Assembly: GCA_965199935.1 (NCBI GenBank)
Contig: CBDATD010000001.1
Location: forward strand, 868,001-932,000
Direction: 5' to 3'
Length of the DNA: 64,000 nt
Origin: JAPPLG01 sp965199935
Lineage (GTDB): Bacteria; Bdellovibrionota; Bdellovibrionia; Bdellovibrionales; UBA1609
Every line of letters begins with the position of its first letter. The first letter of the stretch is position 1. Shown piece after piece: positions 1 through 7,938 of the stretch. The translations under genes and the position numbers were made by a program. The notes beneath the pieces are model-generated. The model saw nothing but the letters and a program-made list of their open reading frames with translations. It did not search any database and was not told where the DNA came from.

Positions 1-1
1 T

Positions 2-3000
2 GACTACAGAAATACCTTATCCGCCGTCTTTCCAGAAGAGGGTTTGGAAGAGCCTTTAAACAATAGTTTATCCTGGAAAGACAAACGATATGTTTCTTTA
101 AATTTTTCTCAAGTGGATGATTTTCATAACAAAAGGATGCGTTCCATAATCCGAAGGTATTCAGAGGATTCGCTGGAATCAGCAGAGCAGGCGGTGTCCC
201 GTCCTGTTGTGACCGTCAAAGAACTGCGTTTTGCGCCTAATTACTTTGATTTCATTATTGATGATGGAGCTATGGAGTATCGGTTTTCCTTTTTTAAAAA
301 AGATCCGTCTAACAAATCCGCATATCAGCCAAAAACAATGTCAAAAGCAGACCCTAGGTTTGAATTTTTCAGCCTCCGATACAATAGGATTTTTCCGGAT
401 CCAGTACAGTCTTTCCGGGAAGATTATGAAGATCACGTTCGTTTATTGAAGGTGCATCCTAATGATCAAGGGCGTGTTCCGATTCATTTTTCGAACGCCA
501 CTCCCCAGGATGATCTTATTAGGAGTATTGGGCGGGAGGCCGTGTCCTTATGGAATCAAGCTTTATCTATGGCGGGCATTTCGTGGAGGCTTTACCTTGA
601 TGAAACAAAGGACGTCAATATTGGGGACAACCGCTACCACATTCTCAATATGCCCAATGAAAGAAACAGGCGGTATGCCGGCGTCGCTCAGTTTTATGCA
701 GATCCTGAAACGGGAGAGCTTATTGCAACAACCTCCAATACTGTGATGCCGGATATTAAAGCGATGTTGGAGCAGACAGTGATCAGCTACGCTTACGAAA
801 AATACGATTTGCTCAATCCGCTTAGACACACTTCCGTGTCTTACCCTGTTTCAATAGGAAAATCTTTTATCTTTCATCCAAAAGAGAAGATTGATTTGTC
901 GTATTCTATGGAAAACCTGCGCTACCTGATGTTTGACAGCTATATACGCCGCTTGTCAGAAGCCTCTTTTTTAAAAGCCCCCCGTTCATTTAATGAGGCT
1001 CGTTCTTATTTTGAACAAATAGCACAGCAGAGAAATGAAATGAATCCGCTGATTTCACGAAGTTTTTCAAATTATTTTACAGATGCATCTCCAGAGTTAA
1101 AAGACTGGCTGAGAAATTTTAAAATTGCATACGCGTTAAAACAGGGGCGGTTTATGGAGGACGATCCTTTTGATCAAATTCAAAATAACGTTAGACATTG
1201 GGGGCTGGAAGATAGACGCGGGTACGCTGAACATGACTCCACATTAACCCGCATTTTGGATCAAGTGTGCCACGATATGCAAAACCCCGTCTTGGACAGA
1301 GATGTCTTTGAAGTGTCTGTGAAAAGCTGTGTTCAGAAGATTTTTCCCATTTACGCTCTGGGGGTCACTGTGCATGAGCTGGGGCATTCTCTTTTTTCAC
1401 TGCGGCACAACTTCGCGGCCAGCACAGATTACAAACTGCATAGAAATAAAGGCAGAAAATATCAGATTAAGCACTTAGCCCCCTATCTCACTTATACGAA
1501 TGCTAAGGGTGATTCAGCTCGTGTGGATTCCTGGTTCAACAATAATATTTCTTCTTCGGTCATGGATTATATTAGATTTTCAGATGGAGAGCAGTGGGGT
1601 CCGGGAGCTTATGATATTGCCGCCATCCATTTCTTATTTGATGGGGATCAAAAAAAAGCAGAAGAATTAAATGTGAAAGAAGTGATTGGTTTTTTACGCC
1701 CCCATAACAAAGAGCGTTTAGACAGAGATCATTTTAAAAGATGCTCGGATGGAGATTTGGGCAGTTCTGCATACTGTTTGGCGCATGACCGAGGCTCTAA
1801 ACCCGAAGAGATTGCCTTCAACGAGGTTAAAAGTTTGTTTTCCGTAATGGATCAGTATTTTTACAATCAGGATCGTTTTTTTCCAAACAGCGCATTTTAC
1901 TCGTCTATCTTTAGAAAAATTTGGAACTTGATGGTCATCTATCAGGATTGGAGAAAGCGTCTGGATGATTATTCCAGACGCCGTTTCAATACAACCATTG
2001 AGCGTCTCAATAAAAGCCAGAGTGATGAGTTGTTTTCAAAATTTTTGTCTTCCGGTTTAGGCAAGACGAAGCAGGAAAGAGAGCTTTTGAGTTTTTATAA
2101 AGCGAGAAATTTGATCTACCATACACTGAGCTATCTGGCTTTTCTGCCTAATCGCTATTGTCTTTTGCAAAAAGACTGGTCCTCTTATGAGAAGAAAAGG
2201 TGGAAACCGGATTCTTCCTATATTTTGTTGGAGCTTTCAAAAGTTATTTCTGCAGAATATTCTTTGAATGAAGATCAGCAAATTTATCCGTTGTTGTCTT
2301 GTTGGAAGGATTCTGCTCAGATGGAGCCTCATCCGGCAGTAACTCAATACATAGAACAGCATTATCCGGATTACTCTTTGAGCAAAGAAATTGGACATTT
2401 TTTGAACTTCCACTCTCTTCCTCAATCGGCTCCCTACAAGAAGTTCCATGGATATCCCCACAAAGCGTCTTATCCCATCCGGTTCATGGCTTTTTCAGCA
2501 TTGACTCTGGCTCAGGCCTTTTTCCCTATACCTTTAGCCAATGGAGCTCCGGTGGTTTCCATGATGGAGGAAAAAGATATTCAACAAGGTGTGGAGCGTT
2601 TGCTCCTAGCGCGCATGACCCGCGGAGTTTTCTACCCTGTCTCTAAATTTTTTAAATCATTTGATCCGTCTAAACTACAGCACCTTCATCCGGAGAGGTC
2701 TGCAAAACATCTTTTTGGCTTCCCTTTAATTGAAGACAAAAAATGGGACCTTGTATTTAAAGATGAGTTTATACAGTTGAATCAGCTCACACCTCGGTAT
2801 GAAATATCTCCTCAAGCCAGGACGGATCAATATTCTTCCGGCAGCGGCTTTTACCAAAACTTCTCAGAAGAAAAGCGCCTGTTGAACCTTTTCAGCCGTC
2901 TGTACTCCACGGCCTATATCGTTTCCGGAGGGCTGTCCAATGATTCTATGAGTGAGAGAGCCGTGGAAACTTCTTCAAATTTCCGTGTGGCCAAACATTT

Positions 3001-4555
3001 GCAAACTTCCAACTTGTTGGCAGAGAAAGCATTGAATTATGGAATGTACCGGCACTATCCGCATTTATCCATTCTTTATTATTTTGAGTTAGGAGGTTTT
3101 TTAGTATTGCCGAACCTCAATATTTCTTTAAATAGTTTTGGAAATCAAATTTTAAGCGAACTGGCTAAAAATTCCGCCCGAATGCTGTGGACAAAGCCTT
3201 ATAAAAAATTATTTGAAGGGGAAAATATCTATACATCCGCGAGTGATTTGAAAGAGGGGGGATTTGGCTATCATCTCTACAACTACTTGAGCGGTTTTCT
3301 GAGCCGCTTTCAACACACACGTTTAGGCCGCTTCTATTTTATCTATGCTTACTCATTGGTTTTGAATTTGTTGGACGGGTACGAACAGGCGTTAACTCTC
3401 TCTGAATCCTCTTCTCGAGAATTTCATAAGCAGGCTCTGTCCTCCAGCCGTTTGCTGGAGCATACAGTGCTGTCTCTCTTTGGGTTTTCTTATTGTAATG
3501 TTCCAAGGGCTTTTGAGGAATTTCAGAGAAATATTGAACACAATGCGCGTATGAGGCGTGAAGTTGTAAGAACCAAAGACGGCAAACAGCAGGTCAAGTG
3601 GGTGCCGGAGGAAGTTTTTGAGGATATTTCAGATCAAGCGGCATACCGCAGAGAATTTGAGCAGTGGCTTTTTGATAATTGCTCCATAGATTCTTCAGAA
3701 AAAGGAAAAATGCATAGATTGTTTATACGGGAGGAGCAATTGCTCAACAGAGCAAGAGCTTTTGGCTTTAATAATTTTATTTTGGACTCCCCATACATTC
3801 AAATGCCTCCTGTTTTTAAGAGCCTTTTGAAAAACAGGCTGGATGTGTCAACAGAGCGTTTTCAAAACGAGAGACTGCGCAGAAACGTAAGAAATTTAGA
3901 AAATTATTTAGCGGCGAAAGGCGGTATGGCAGGCATTCACACGGCGGTAAAGATGCTGTTTCAAATGACTTTTCCTCCTTTTCTTGAAGACACCCGCCTG
4001 GTTAGACAGTGGATTCAGTCCAACCGGCAGCTGCTCATAGATATTATTCCAAAGCTGATGTTGATGTATTCTGAAGACCGCAGTTTTGTTGGAGAGTTTA
4101 TGCTTTTAACGTCTGTGATGCACCGGTTTTGTTCTAATACACAAACATCTCCCAGCCGGTGCAGGCTTGCCATTGAGAAATTTGTTGGGCATTATTTTAG
4201 AGGCTCTGACTATGAGTCTGACCCCCGCTTGGACTTCTTTTTTAATGTCATGTTTGACGGACGCATGAGAATCAAGGATTTTTCCAATAACGAGATTCCC
4301 TGGCCGATTTTATTTACACCTTCCCCTAAGGATTATCAAGACCGCAATATTACTCCTTTAGTTTTGGAGATAGAGCCTATATCGGATTATCTTTTTTACG
4401 AAAGAGGCTGGGATGCCATGCACTCTGACATGGAGGAGTTGACAGCTCAAAGAGATTTGCTCTTTACCGTTCTGCCTTTAGGAAATTTGAGATTTTTAGA
4501 TTCTTCTAATTTCGTTTTATCAAATAGGGCGGATTTATTTAGAGAGAATGAATAG
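2..4555 (+). CDS. EcxA-like zinc metalloprotease, 5' partial
   Basis: The reading frame is open from base 2, so the gene enters from outside the window; a TTG at 44 is the first start-like codon but need not be real. Numbering from that TTG, the zinc site is at residues 444-456 (HELGHSLFSLRHN) with a Met-turn-like SSVMDY at about 504-509. That pairing is typical of the DUF5117/DUF4953 zinc-dependent metalloproteases (EcxA-like metzincins), which are normally exported and cut proteins. At more than 1,500 residues it is much longer than the usual family member; the last ~900 residues show no motif I recognise. The third histidine lies 11 residues after the first, one more than in the usual metzincin spacing. 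The family call is fairly secure; substrate and secretion signal (outside the window) are unknown. Confidence 0.75.
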   Translation, partial: DYRNTLSAVFPEEGLEEPLNNSLSWKDKRYVSLNFSQVDDFHNKRMRSIIRRYSEDSLESAEQAVSRPVVTVKELRFAPNYFDFIIDDGAMEYRFSFFKKDPSNKSAYQPKTMSKADPRFEFFSLRYNRIFPDPVQSFREDYEDHVRLLKVHPNDQGRVPIHFSNATPQDDLIRSIGREAVSLWNQALSMAGISWRLYLDETKDVNIGDNRYHILNMPNERNRRYAGVAQFYADPETGELIATTSNTVMPDIKAMLEQTVISYAYEKYDLLNPLRHTSVSYPVSIGKSFIFHPKEKIDLSYSMENLRYLMFDSYIRRLSEASFLKAPRSFNEARSYFEQIAQQRNEMNPLISRSFSNYFTDASPELKDWLRNFKIAYALKQGRFMEDDPFDQIQNNVRHWGLEDRRGYAEHDSTLTRILDQVCHDMQNPVLDRDVFEVSVKSCVQKIFPIYALGVTVHELGHSLFSLRHNFAASTDYKLHRNKGRKYQIKHLAPYLTYTNAKGDSARVDSWFNNNISSSVMDYIRFSDGEQWGPGAYDIAAIHFLFDGDQKKAEELNVKEVIGFLRPHNKERLDRDHFKRCSDGDLGSSAYCLAHDRGSKPEEIAFNEVKSLFSVMDQYFYNQDRFFPNSAFYSSIFRKIWNLMVIYQDWRKRLDDYSRRRFNTTIERLNKSQSDELFSKFLSSGLGKTKQERELLSFYKARNLIYHTLSYLAFLPNRYCLLQKDWSSYEKKRWKPDSSYILLELSKVISAEYSLNEDQQIYPLLSCWKDSAQMEPHPAVTQYIEQHYPDYSLSKEIGHFLNFHSLPQSAPYKKFHGYPHKASYPIRFMAFSALTLAQAFFPIPLANGAPVVSMMEEKDIQQGVERLLLARMTRGVFYPVSKFFKSFDPSKLQHLHPERSAKHLFGFPLIEDKKWDLVFKDEFIQLNQLTPRYEISPQARTDQYSSGSGFYQNFSEEKRLLNLFSRLYSTAYIVSGGLSNDSMSERAVETSSNFRVAKHLQTSNLLAEKALNYGMYRHYPHLSILYYFELGGFLVLPNLNISLNSFGNQILSELAKNSARMLWTKPYKKLFEGENIYTSASDLKEGGFGYHLYNYLSGFLSRFQHTRLGRFYFIYAYSLVLNLLDGYEQALTLSESSSREFHKQALSSSRLLEHTVLSLFGFSYCNVPRAFEEFQRNIEHNARMRREVVRTKDGKQQVKWVPEEVFEDISDQAAYRREFEQWLFDNCSIDSSEKGKMHRLFIREEQLLNRARAFGFNNFILDSPYIQMPPVFKSLLKNRLDVSTERFQNERLRRNVRNLENYLAAKGGMAGIHTAVKMLFQMTFPPFLEDTRLVRQWIQSNRQLLIDIIPKLMLMYSEDRSFVGEFMLLTSVMHRFCSNTQTSPSRCRLAIEKFVGHYFRGSDYESDPRLDFFFNVMFDGRMRIKDFSNNEIPWPILFTPSPKDYQDRNITPLVLEIEPISDYLFYERGWDAMHSDMEELTAQRDLLFTVLPLGNLRFLDSSNFVLSNRADLFRENE

Positions 4556-4715
4556 CTTTGCCTGCTGGAACAGCTCTTTTGCGCCGTCTGTGAGAAAGGC
4601 TGTTTTCGAGGGCTTTGTTTTAAAATCGGAAGATTCTTTGTTTTTTATAAAAAATAAAGAAAAGGACTTGCTGTTTAAGGGGTTCTCATTTACCCTTATG
4701 AGGAGAAATAAAAAT

Positions 4716-4808
4716 ATGAGAGGTTTTTGCCCTTTTTATGATTCCTGCAAAAAGAAATGCCGCTGCTGTTGTCTATTGTTTATCATTCAGGTTTTATCCG
4801 TACAATAA
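4716..4808 (+). CDS. possible 30-residue cysteine-rich small protein or leader peptide
   Basis: An ATG at 4716 follows AGGAG (4701-4705) with a 10-base gap and opens a 30-codon frame ending at 4808, just before thrS. Six of the 30 residues are cysteine (positions 5, 11, 15, 17, 18, 19), after a short basic start and before a hydrophobic tail. A short hairpin (CTCAT 4685-4689 with ATGAG 4698-4702) touches the ribosome site. It could be a leader peptide for thrS, a small metal-binding protein, or chance. There are no threonine codons in it, so classical threonine attenuation is unlikely. The 274 bases between the protease and thrS hold nothing else I can support. Confidence 0.25.
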   Translation: MRGFCPFYDSCKKKCRCCCLLFIIQVLSVQ

Positions 4809-4829
4809 TATGATTTCCACGACAGATTA

Positions 4830-6758
4830 ATGTCTATCTCTGTTCGTCTTTCTGATTCTTCAGTGAAGGAGTTTAATAAGGAGCCTAGTGTTTTGGCTTT
4901 GGCTCAAAGTATAAGTCCGGATTTAGCAAAAAGAACTTTGGGGGCTTTTATCAACTCACAGACAGAAATTTCTGATTTAAGAACGCTGTTAAAAGATCAA
5001 GATCGGGTGGATATTATCACACCCTCCTCTCCTGCTTCTTTGGAGGTGGTGCGCCACTCAGCCGCCCATGTTTTGGCTCAGGCTGTACAGGAGCTGAGGC
5101 CCGAAACCAAAGTGACAATTGGACCCGTCATTGAAAATGGATTTTACTATGACTTTGATGTTTCCCGTCCTTTTGTGGATGAGGATATGAAAATCATTGA
5201 AGACAAAATGAAAGAAATTTTGTCTCGAAAATTATCTATTACTAAAGAAGTGTGGCCGGCCGAGAGAGCTGTCAAAACATTTGAGAAAATGGGAGAGTTT
5301 TATAAAGTGGAAATTATAAAAGACCTGAAAGAGCCTTTTGTGAGTATTTACAGGCAGGGGGATTGGATGGATCTATGCCGGGGGCCTCATTGCCGGCATT
5401 TGGGGCAAATTGGAGCTGTTAAAGTGTTGAGCCATTCTGGATGCTATTGGAGAGCGGATGAAAGCAAGCAGGCTTTGCAGAGAATATACGGCACTGCTTT
5501 TCACACACAAAAAGATTTAGATGATTACTTAAAGTTAATGGAACAGGTGAAAAAAAGAGATCATCGAAAAATTGGAAAAGAAATGAACCTTTTTTATTTT
5601 AATGAGGGAGCTAAGGGACAGCCTTTTTTTAAAAAGTCTGGAACTGTTGTTTACAGACAACTGCAAAACTTTTTAAGAGAAAAATATGAAGAACACGGCT
5701 ACGAAGAGGTGATCTCTCCTCAAATCTATTCAAGAGACGTTTTCAAACGCTCCGGGCATTTTGATTTTTATCAAGACAATATGTATTCTGTTCAAGATGA
5801 AAACAATGCTTTTTTAAAACCGATGAACTGCCCCGGCCACTGTCTTCTCTATAAAAGCAGTAGATGGTCTTATAAGAAACTGCCTTGGAGGGTTGCTGAT
5901 TTCGGAAGGCTTCACCGCAGAGAGCGCAGCGGGGTTTTGCATGGGTTGACAAGAGTTTTGGGTTTTTGCCAGGATGACGCGCATATTTTTTGCTCCATGT
6001 CTCAACTGAAAGGCGAGATTGAAAATTTTATTCAAATGCTTAAGAGCATCTATTCTTCATTGGGTTTGGAAAATTACAAGATTGATTTATGCACCCGCCC
6101 TGCTCAGCGTATGGGTGAAAATCAGATGTGGGATAGAGCTGAAAACGCTCTTTCCTCAGCTTTAGAAAGTATGAAAAGCTCTTTTCATGTGAGTGAGGGG
6201 GATGGAGCTTTTTACGGGCCGAAGATAGATATTGTATTTGAAGATTCTTTAAAAAGAAAATGGCAGTTAGGAACTTTGCAGTGTGATTTTAACCTCCCTG
6301 AAGTTTTTAATCTTTCTTTTTCTACAAAGGACAATAAGCTTGAACAGCCTGTTCTGCTTCATCGAGCTGTTTTAGGGTCTATGGAAAGATTTATCGGTGT
6401 TTATACGGAGCATGTATCCGGGTGGTTTCCCGCCTGGCTGGCCCCGCTTCAGGCGGTGTTAATGAATGTTTCTCAAGCTCAGGAAGAATATGTTCATTCT
6501 CTGTATGAAAAATTTTGTTCTGTAAAAGAATTAAGAGTTCAAAAAGACCTTAGTTCAGAAAATTTATCTTATAAAATCAGGCAGGCTCGAAATCTGCGTA
6601 TTCCTTACATGGTGATCGCCGGAAAAAAAGAAGCGGATGCCGGGCAGATCAGTGTGCGGTCCGGAGCCGGTCCTACAGTTCAAATAAATGTTGATGAGTT
6701 TTTGTCAAAAATAACAAATGAAATTACTGAAAGGAAGGTGGGTTATTCGTCGTTCTAA
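4830..6758 (+). CDS. thrS: threonine--tRNA ligase
   Basis: Cytoplasmic class II aminoacyl-tRNA synthetase that charges tRNA-Thr. The 642-residue length equals the usual bacterial enzyme. An N-terminal TGS domain (about 1-62) is followed by the editing domain with HSAAH (HxxxH) and the matching Cys-rich strand (DLCRGPH), then the catalytic core with motif 2 (FGRLHRRERSG), the MNCPGHC zinc-binding segment and a C-terminal anticodon-binding domain ending near QISVRSG. The start ATG at 4830 gives the standard TGS beginning (MSISVRLSD). Its 3' end overlaps infC, the common thrS-infC arrangement, so the two are probably cotranscribed. Confidence 0.97.
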   Translation: MSISVRLSDSSVKEFNKEPSVLALAQSISPDLAKRTLGAFINSQTEISDLRTLLKDQDRVDIITPSSPASLEVVRHSAAHVLAQAVQELRPETKVTIGPVIENGFYYDFDVSRPFVDEDMKIIEDKMKEILSRKLSITKEVWPAERAVKTFEKMGEFYKVEIIKDLKEPFVSIYRQGDWMDLCRGPHCRHLGQIGAVKVLSHSGCYWRADESKQALQRIYGTAFHTQKDLDDYLKLMEQVKKRDHRKIGKEMNLFYFNEGAKGQPFFKKSGTVVYRQLQNFLREKYEEHGYEEVISPQIYSRDVFKRSGHFDFYQDNMYSVQDENNAFLKPMNCPGHCLLYKSSRWSYKKLPWRVADFGRLHRRERSGVLHGLTRVLGFCQDDAHIFCSMSQLKGEIENFIQMLKSIYSSLGLENYKIDLCTRPAQRMGENQMWDRAENALSSALESMKSSFHVSEGDGAFYGPKIDIVFEDSLKRKWQLGTLQCDFNLPEVFNLSFSTKDNKLEQPVLLHRAVLGSMERFIGVYTEHVSGWFPAWLAPLQAVLMNVSQAQEEYVHSLYEKFCSVKELRVQKDLSSENLSYKIRQARNLRIPYMVIAGKKEADAGQISVRSGAGPTVQINVDEFLSKITNEITERKVGYSSF

Positions 6759-7386
6759 GAAGAGATTTAAAGGTATTGTAAAAAAAGAAGAGAAATTCAA
6801 AGTGAATGATAATATCACCTCTTCGGAGGCGCGTGTGGTGGGGCATGACGGGAAAATGCTGGGTGTGATGAGTGTGTCTCACGGCATTGAATTGGCTCAA
6901 CAGGCGGGCTTGGATTTGGTGGAGATTGCGCCAAAGGCTCAGCCTCCAACTTGTAAAATTATGGATTATGGAAAATGGAAGTTTGACGCTAAAAAGAAGG
7001 AAAAGTCAGCCCGAAAAAAACAAGCCAAAATTGTCATTAAAGAGGTTCAGGTGCGTCCCCGTACAGATACTTTTGATTTAGAGGTAAAGATCAGAAAGGC
7101 CAGGGAGTTTTTATTGAACGGCTGTAAAGTAAAGCTTCATTTAAGGTTTTCGGGACGCGAGCTGGCTCATACTCATTTGGGTTTGGATATGATTGACCGT
7201 GTGGCTGAAAGGTTGAAAGATTTATCTTTGGAAGACGTTGAAAAATCTAAAATGGAGAGACGTTCTGTCTTTGCAATGTTTTCTCCGGACCCTGTGAAGT
7301 TAAAGGAGTATTTAAAAAAGAATCCTCCTAAACCGAAGGGTGAAGAGGCTGTTCAACAAAACAGCTCTTCAAAAGTAGAAGTTTAG
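6745..7386 (+). CDS. infC: translation initiation factor IF-3
   Basis: IF-3 binds the 30S subunit and checks start codon and initiator tRNA. The N-terminal domain (VNDNIT...ARVVGHDG...LDLVEIAPKAQPPTCKIMDYGK), a basic linker (KKKEKSARKKQ) and the C-terminal domain (KEVQVRP to KLKEYLKK) are all present. I place the start at ATT 6745: it follows the strong site AGGAAGG (6732-6738) at six bases and gives an N-terminus of normal length (213 residues). An in-frame ATG at 6718 exists but lies inside thrS with no ribosome site. AUU starts are the known basis of IF-3 autoregulation in other bacteria. It overlaps thrS by 14 bases. The usual partners rpmI and rplT do not follow. Confidence 0.93.
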   Translation: MRRSKKRFKGIVKKEEKFKVNDNITSSEARVVGHDGKMLGVMSVSHGIELAQQAGLDLVEIAPKAQPPTCKIMDYGKWKFDAKKKEKSARKKQAKIVIKEVQVRPRTDTFDLEVKIRKAREFLLNGCKVKLHLRFSGRELAHTHLGLDMIDRVAERLKDLSLEDVEKSKMERRSVFAMFSPDPVKLKEYLKKNPPKPKGEEAVQQNSSSKVEV

Positions 7387-7389
7387 TCG

Positions 7390-7437
7390 TCAGAGAGGCT
7401 GTGTGAACGAGTCTGAAAACTGCGGATATGCGTTTTT
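7390..7437 (+). repeat. truncated left half of the 108-bp structured repeat
   Basis: This stretch directly after infC resembles only the first half of the full repeat (a CTGAAAA arm and an ATGCGTTTTT block) and then breaks off. It sits 20 bases upstream of a complete but diverged copy, so it is probably a remnant of an earlier tandem copy. Confidence 0.45.
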
Positions 7438-7456
7438 ATGTGCTATCTTTGCAATC

Positions 7457-7563
7457 AGCTGTGTGAACAAAGCTGTAAAGCTCAGACATGCGTTTTGCCA
7501 CAGAGCAAACTTTGTCTGCTCTGTTTCAAATCCGAACTCGTTTACAGCTCTGCCCCCCAGCCT
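7457..7563 (+). repeat. 108-bp structured repeat, copy 1 (diverged)
   Basis: Same element as the copies at 28 and 30 kb. The inner stem GCTGTAAA / TTTACAGC is intact and the central hairpin has become ACAGAGC / GCTCTGT, a paired change from the AGCGGAG / CTCCGCT of other copies. The outer stem is mostly lost. It ends in CCAGCC followed by TTTTTT, so in this place it may also act as the terminator of thrS-infC. It is in the same orientation as all other copies. Confidence 0.75.
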
Positions 7564-7598
7564 TTTTTAATTTGCTTTTTAAAGACAGGGGTGATTGA

Positions 7599-7916
7599 AT
7601 GGGCTTTATGAAAGTCAAACATGAATCAAAACTCAGTGCTGTGTCTGAAATTTTAAGAACTGCTGACAGCCAGTCAAAACAAAACTCCCCTCTTTTTAAA
7701 TGCATCCAGCTGAATCAGAATTGGGTGAAAATCACCGGAGCAAAATGGGGAAAAATTTCCAAACCTGCGGGGTACAGCGGCGGGTGTTTGACTATTCAAG
7801 CGCCCAGCTCCTGCCATATTCAAGAGATGAGTTTTGATAAAGAAATTATTGTGAAGAAAATTAATAAATTTCTTGGTTCTAATTTTGTGAAGGATATACG
7901 ATGGACCTCTTGCTAA
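7599..7916 (+). CDS. DciA-like (DUF721) protein
   Basis: A 105-residue protein with the DUF721/DciA pattern: a central WVKITGAKWGKISKP segment, a CLTIQAPSSCHIQEMSF strand-helix stretch, and an end reading NKFLGSNFVKDIRW. DciA proteins bind and help load the replicative helicase DnaB in bacteria without DnaC. The start ATG at 7599 has GGGGTG about seven bases upstream; a second in-frame ATG at 7608 is possible. The stop codon lies inside a terminator hairpin. It is separated from infC by the repeat element, so may have its own promoter. The family call is reasonable; function is inferred from the family only. Confidence 0.65.
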   Translation: MGFMKVKHESKLSAVSEILRTADSQSKQNSPLFKCIQLNQNWVKITGAKWGKISKPAGYSGGCLTIQAPSSCHIQEMSFDKEIIVKKINKFLGSNFVKDIRWTSC

Positions 7917-7937
7917 AGCAGAGGTGTTTTTTATTTT
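7905..7937 (+). terminator. intrinsic terminator of the DciA-like gene
   Basis: ACCTCT(t)GC, loop TAAA, GCAGAGGT, then a run of T. The loop contains the gene's own TAA stop codon. It lies between convergent genes. Confidence 0.75.
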
Positions 7938-7938
7938 T

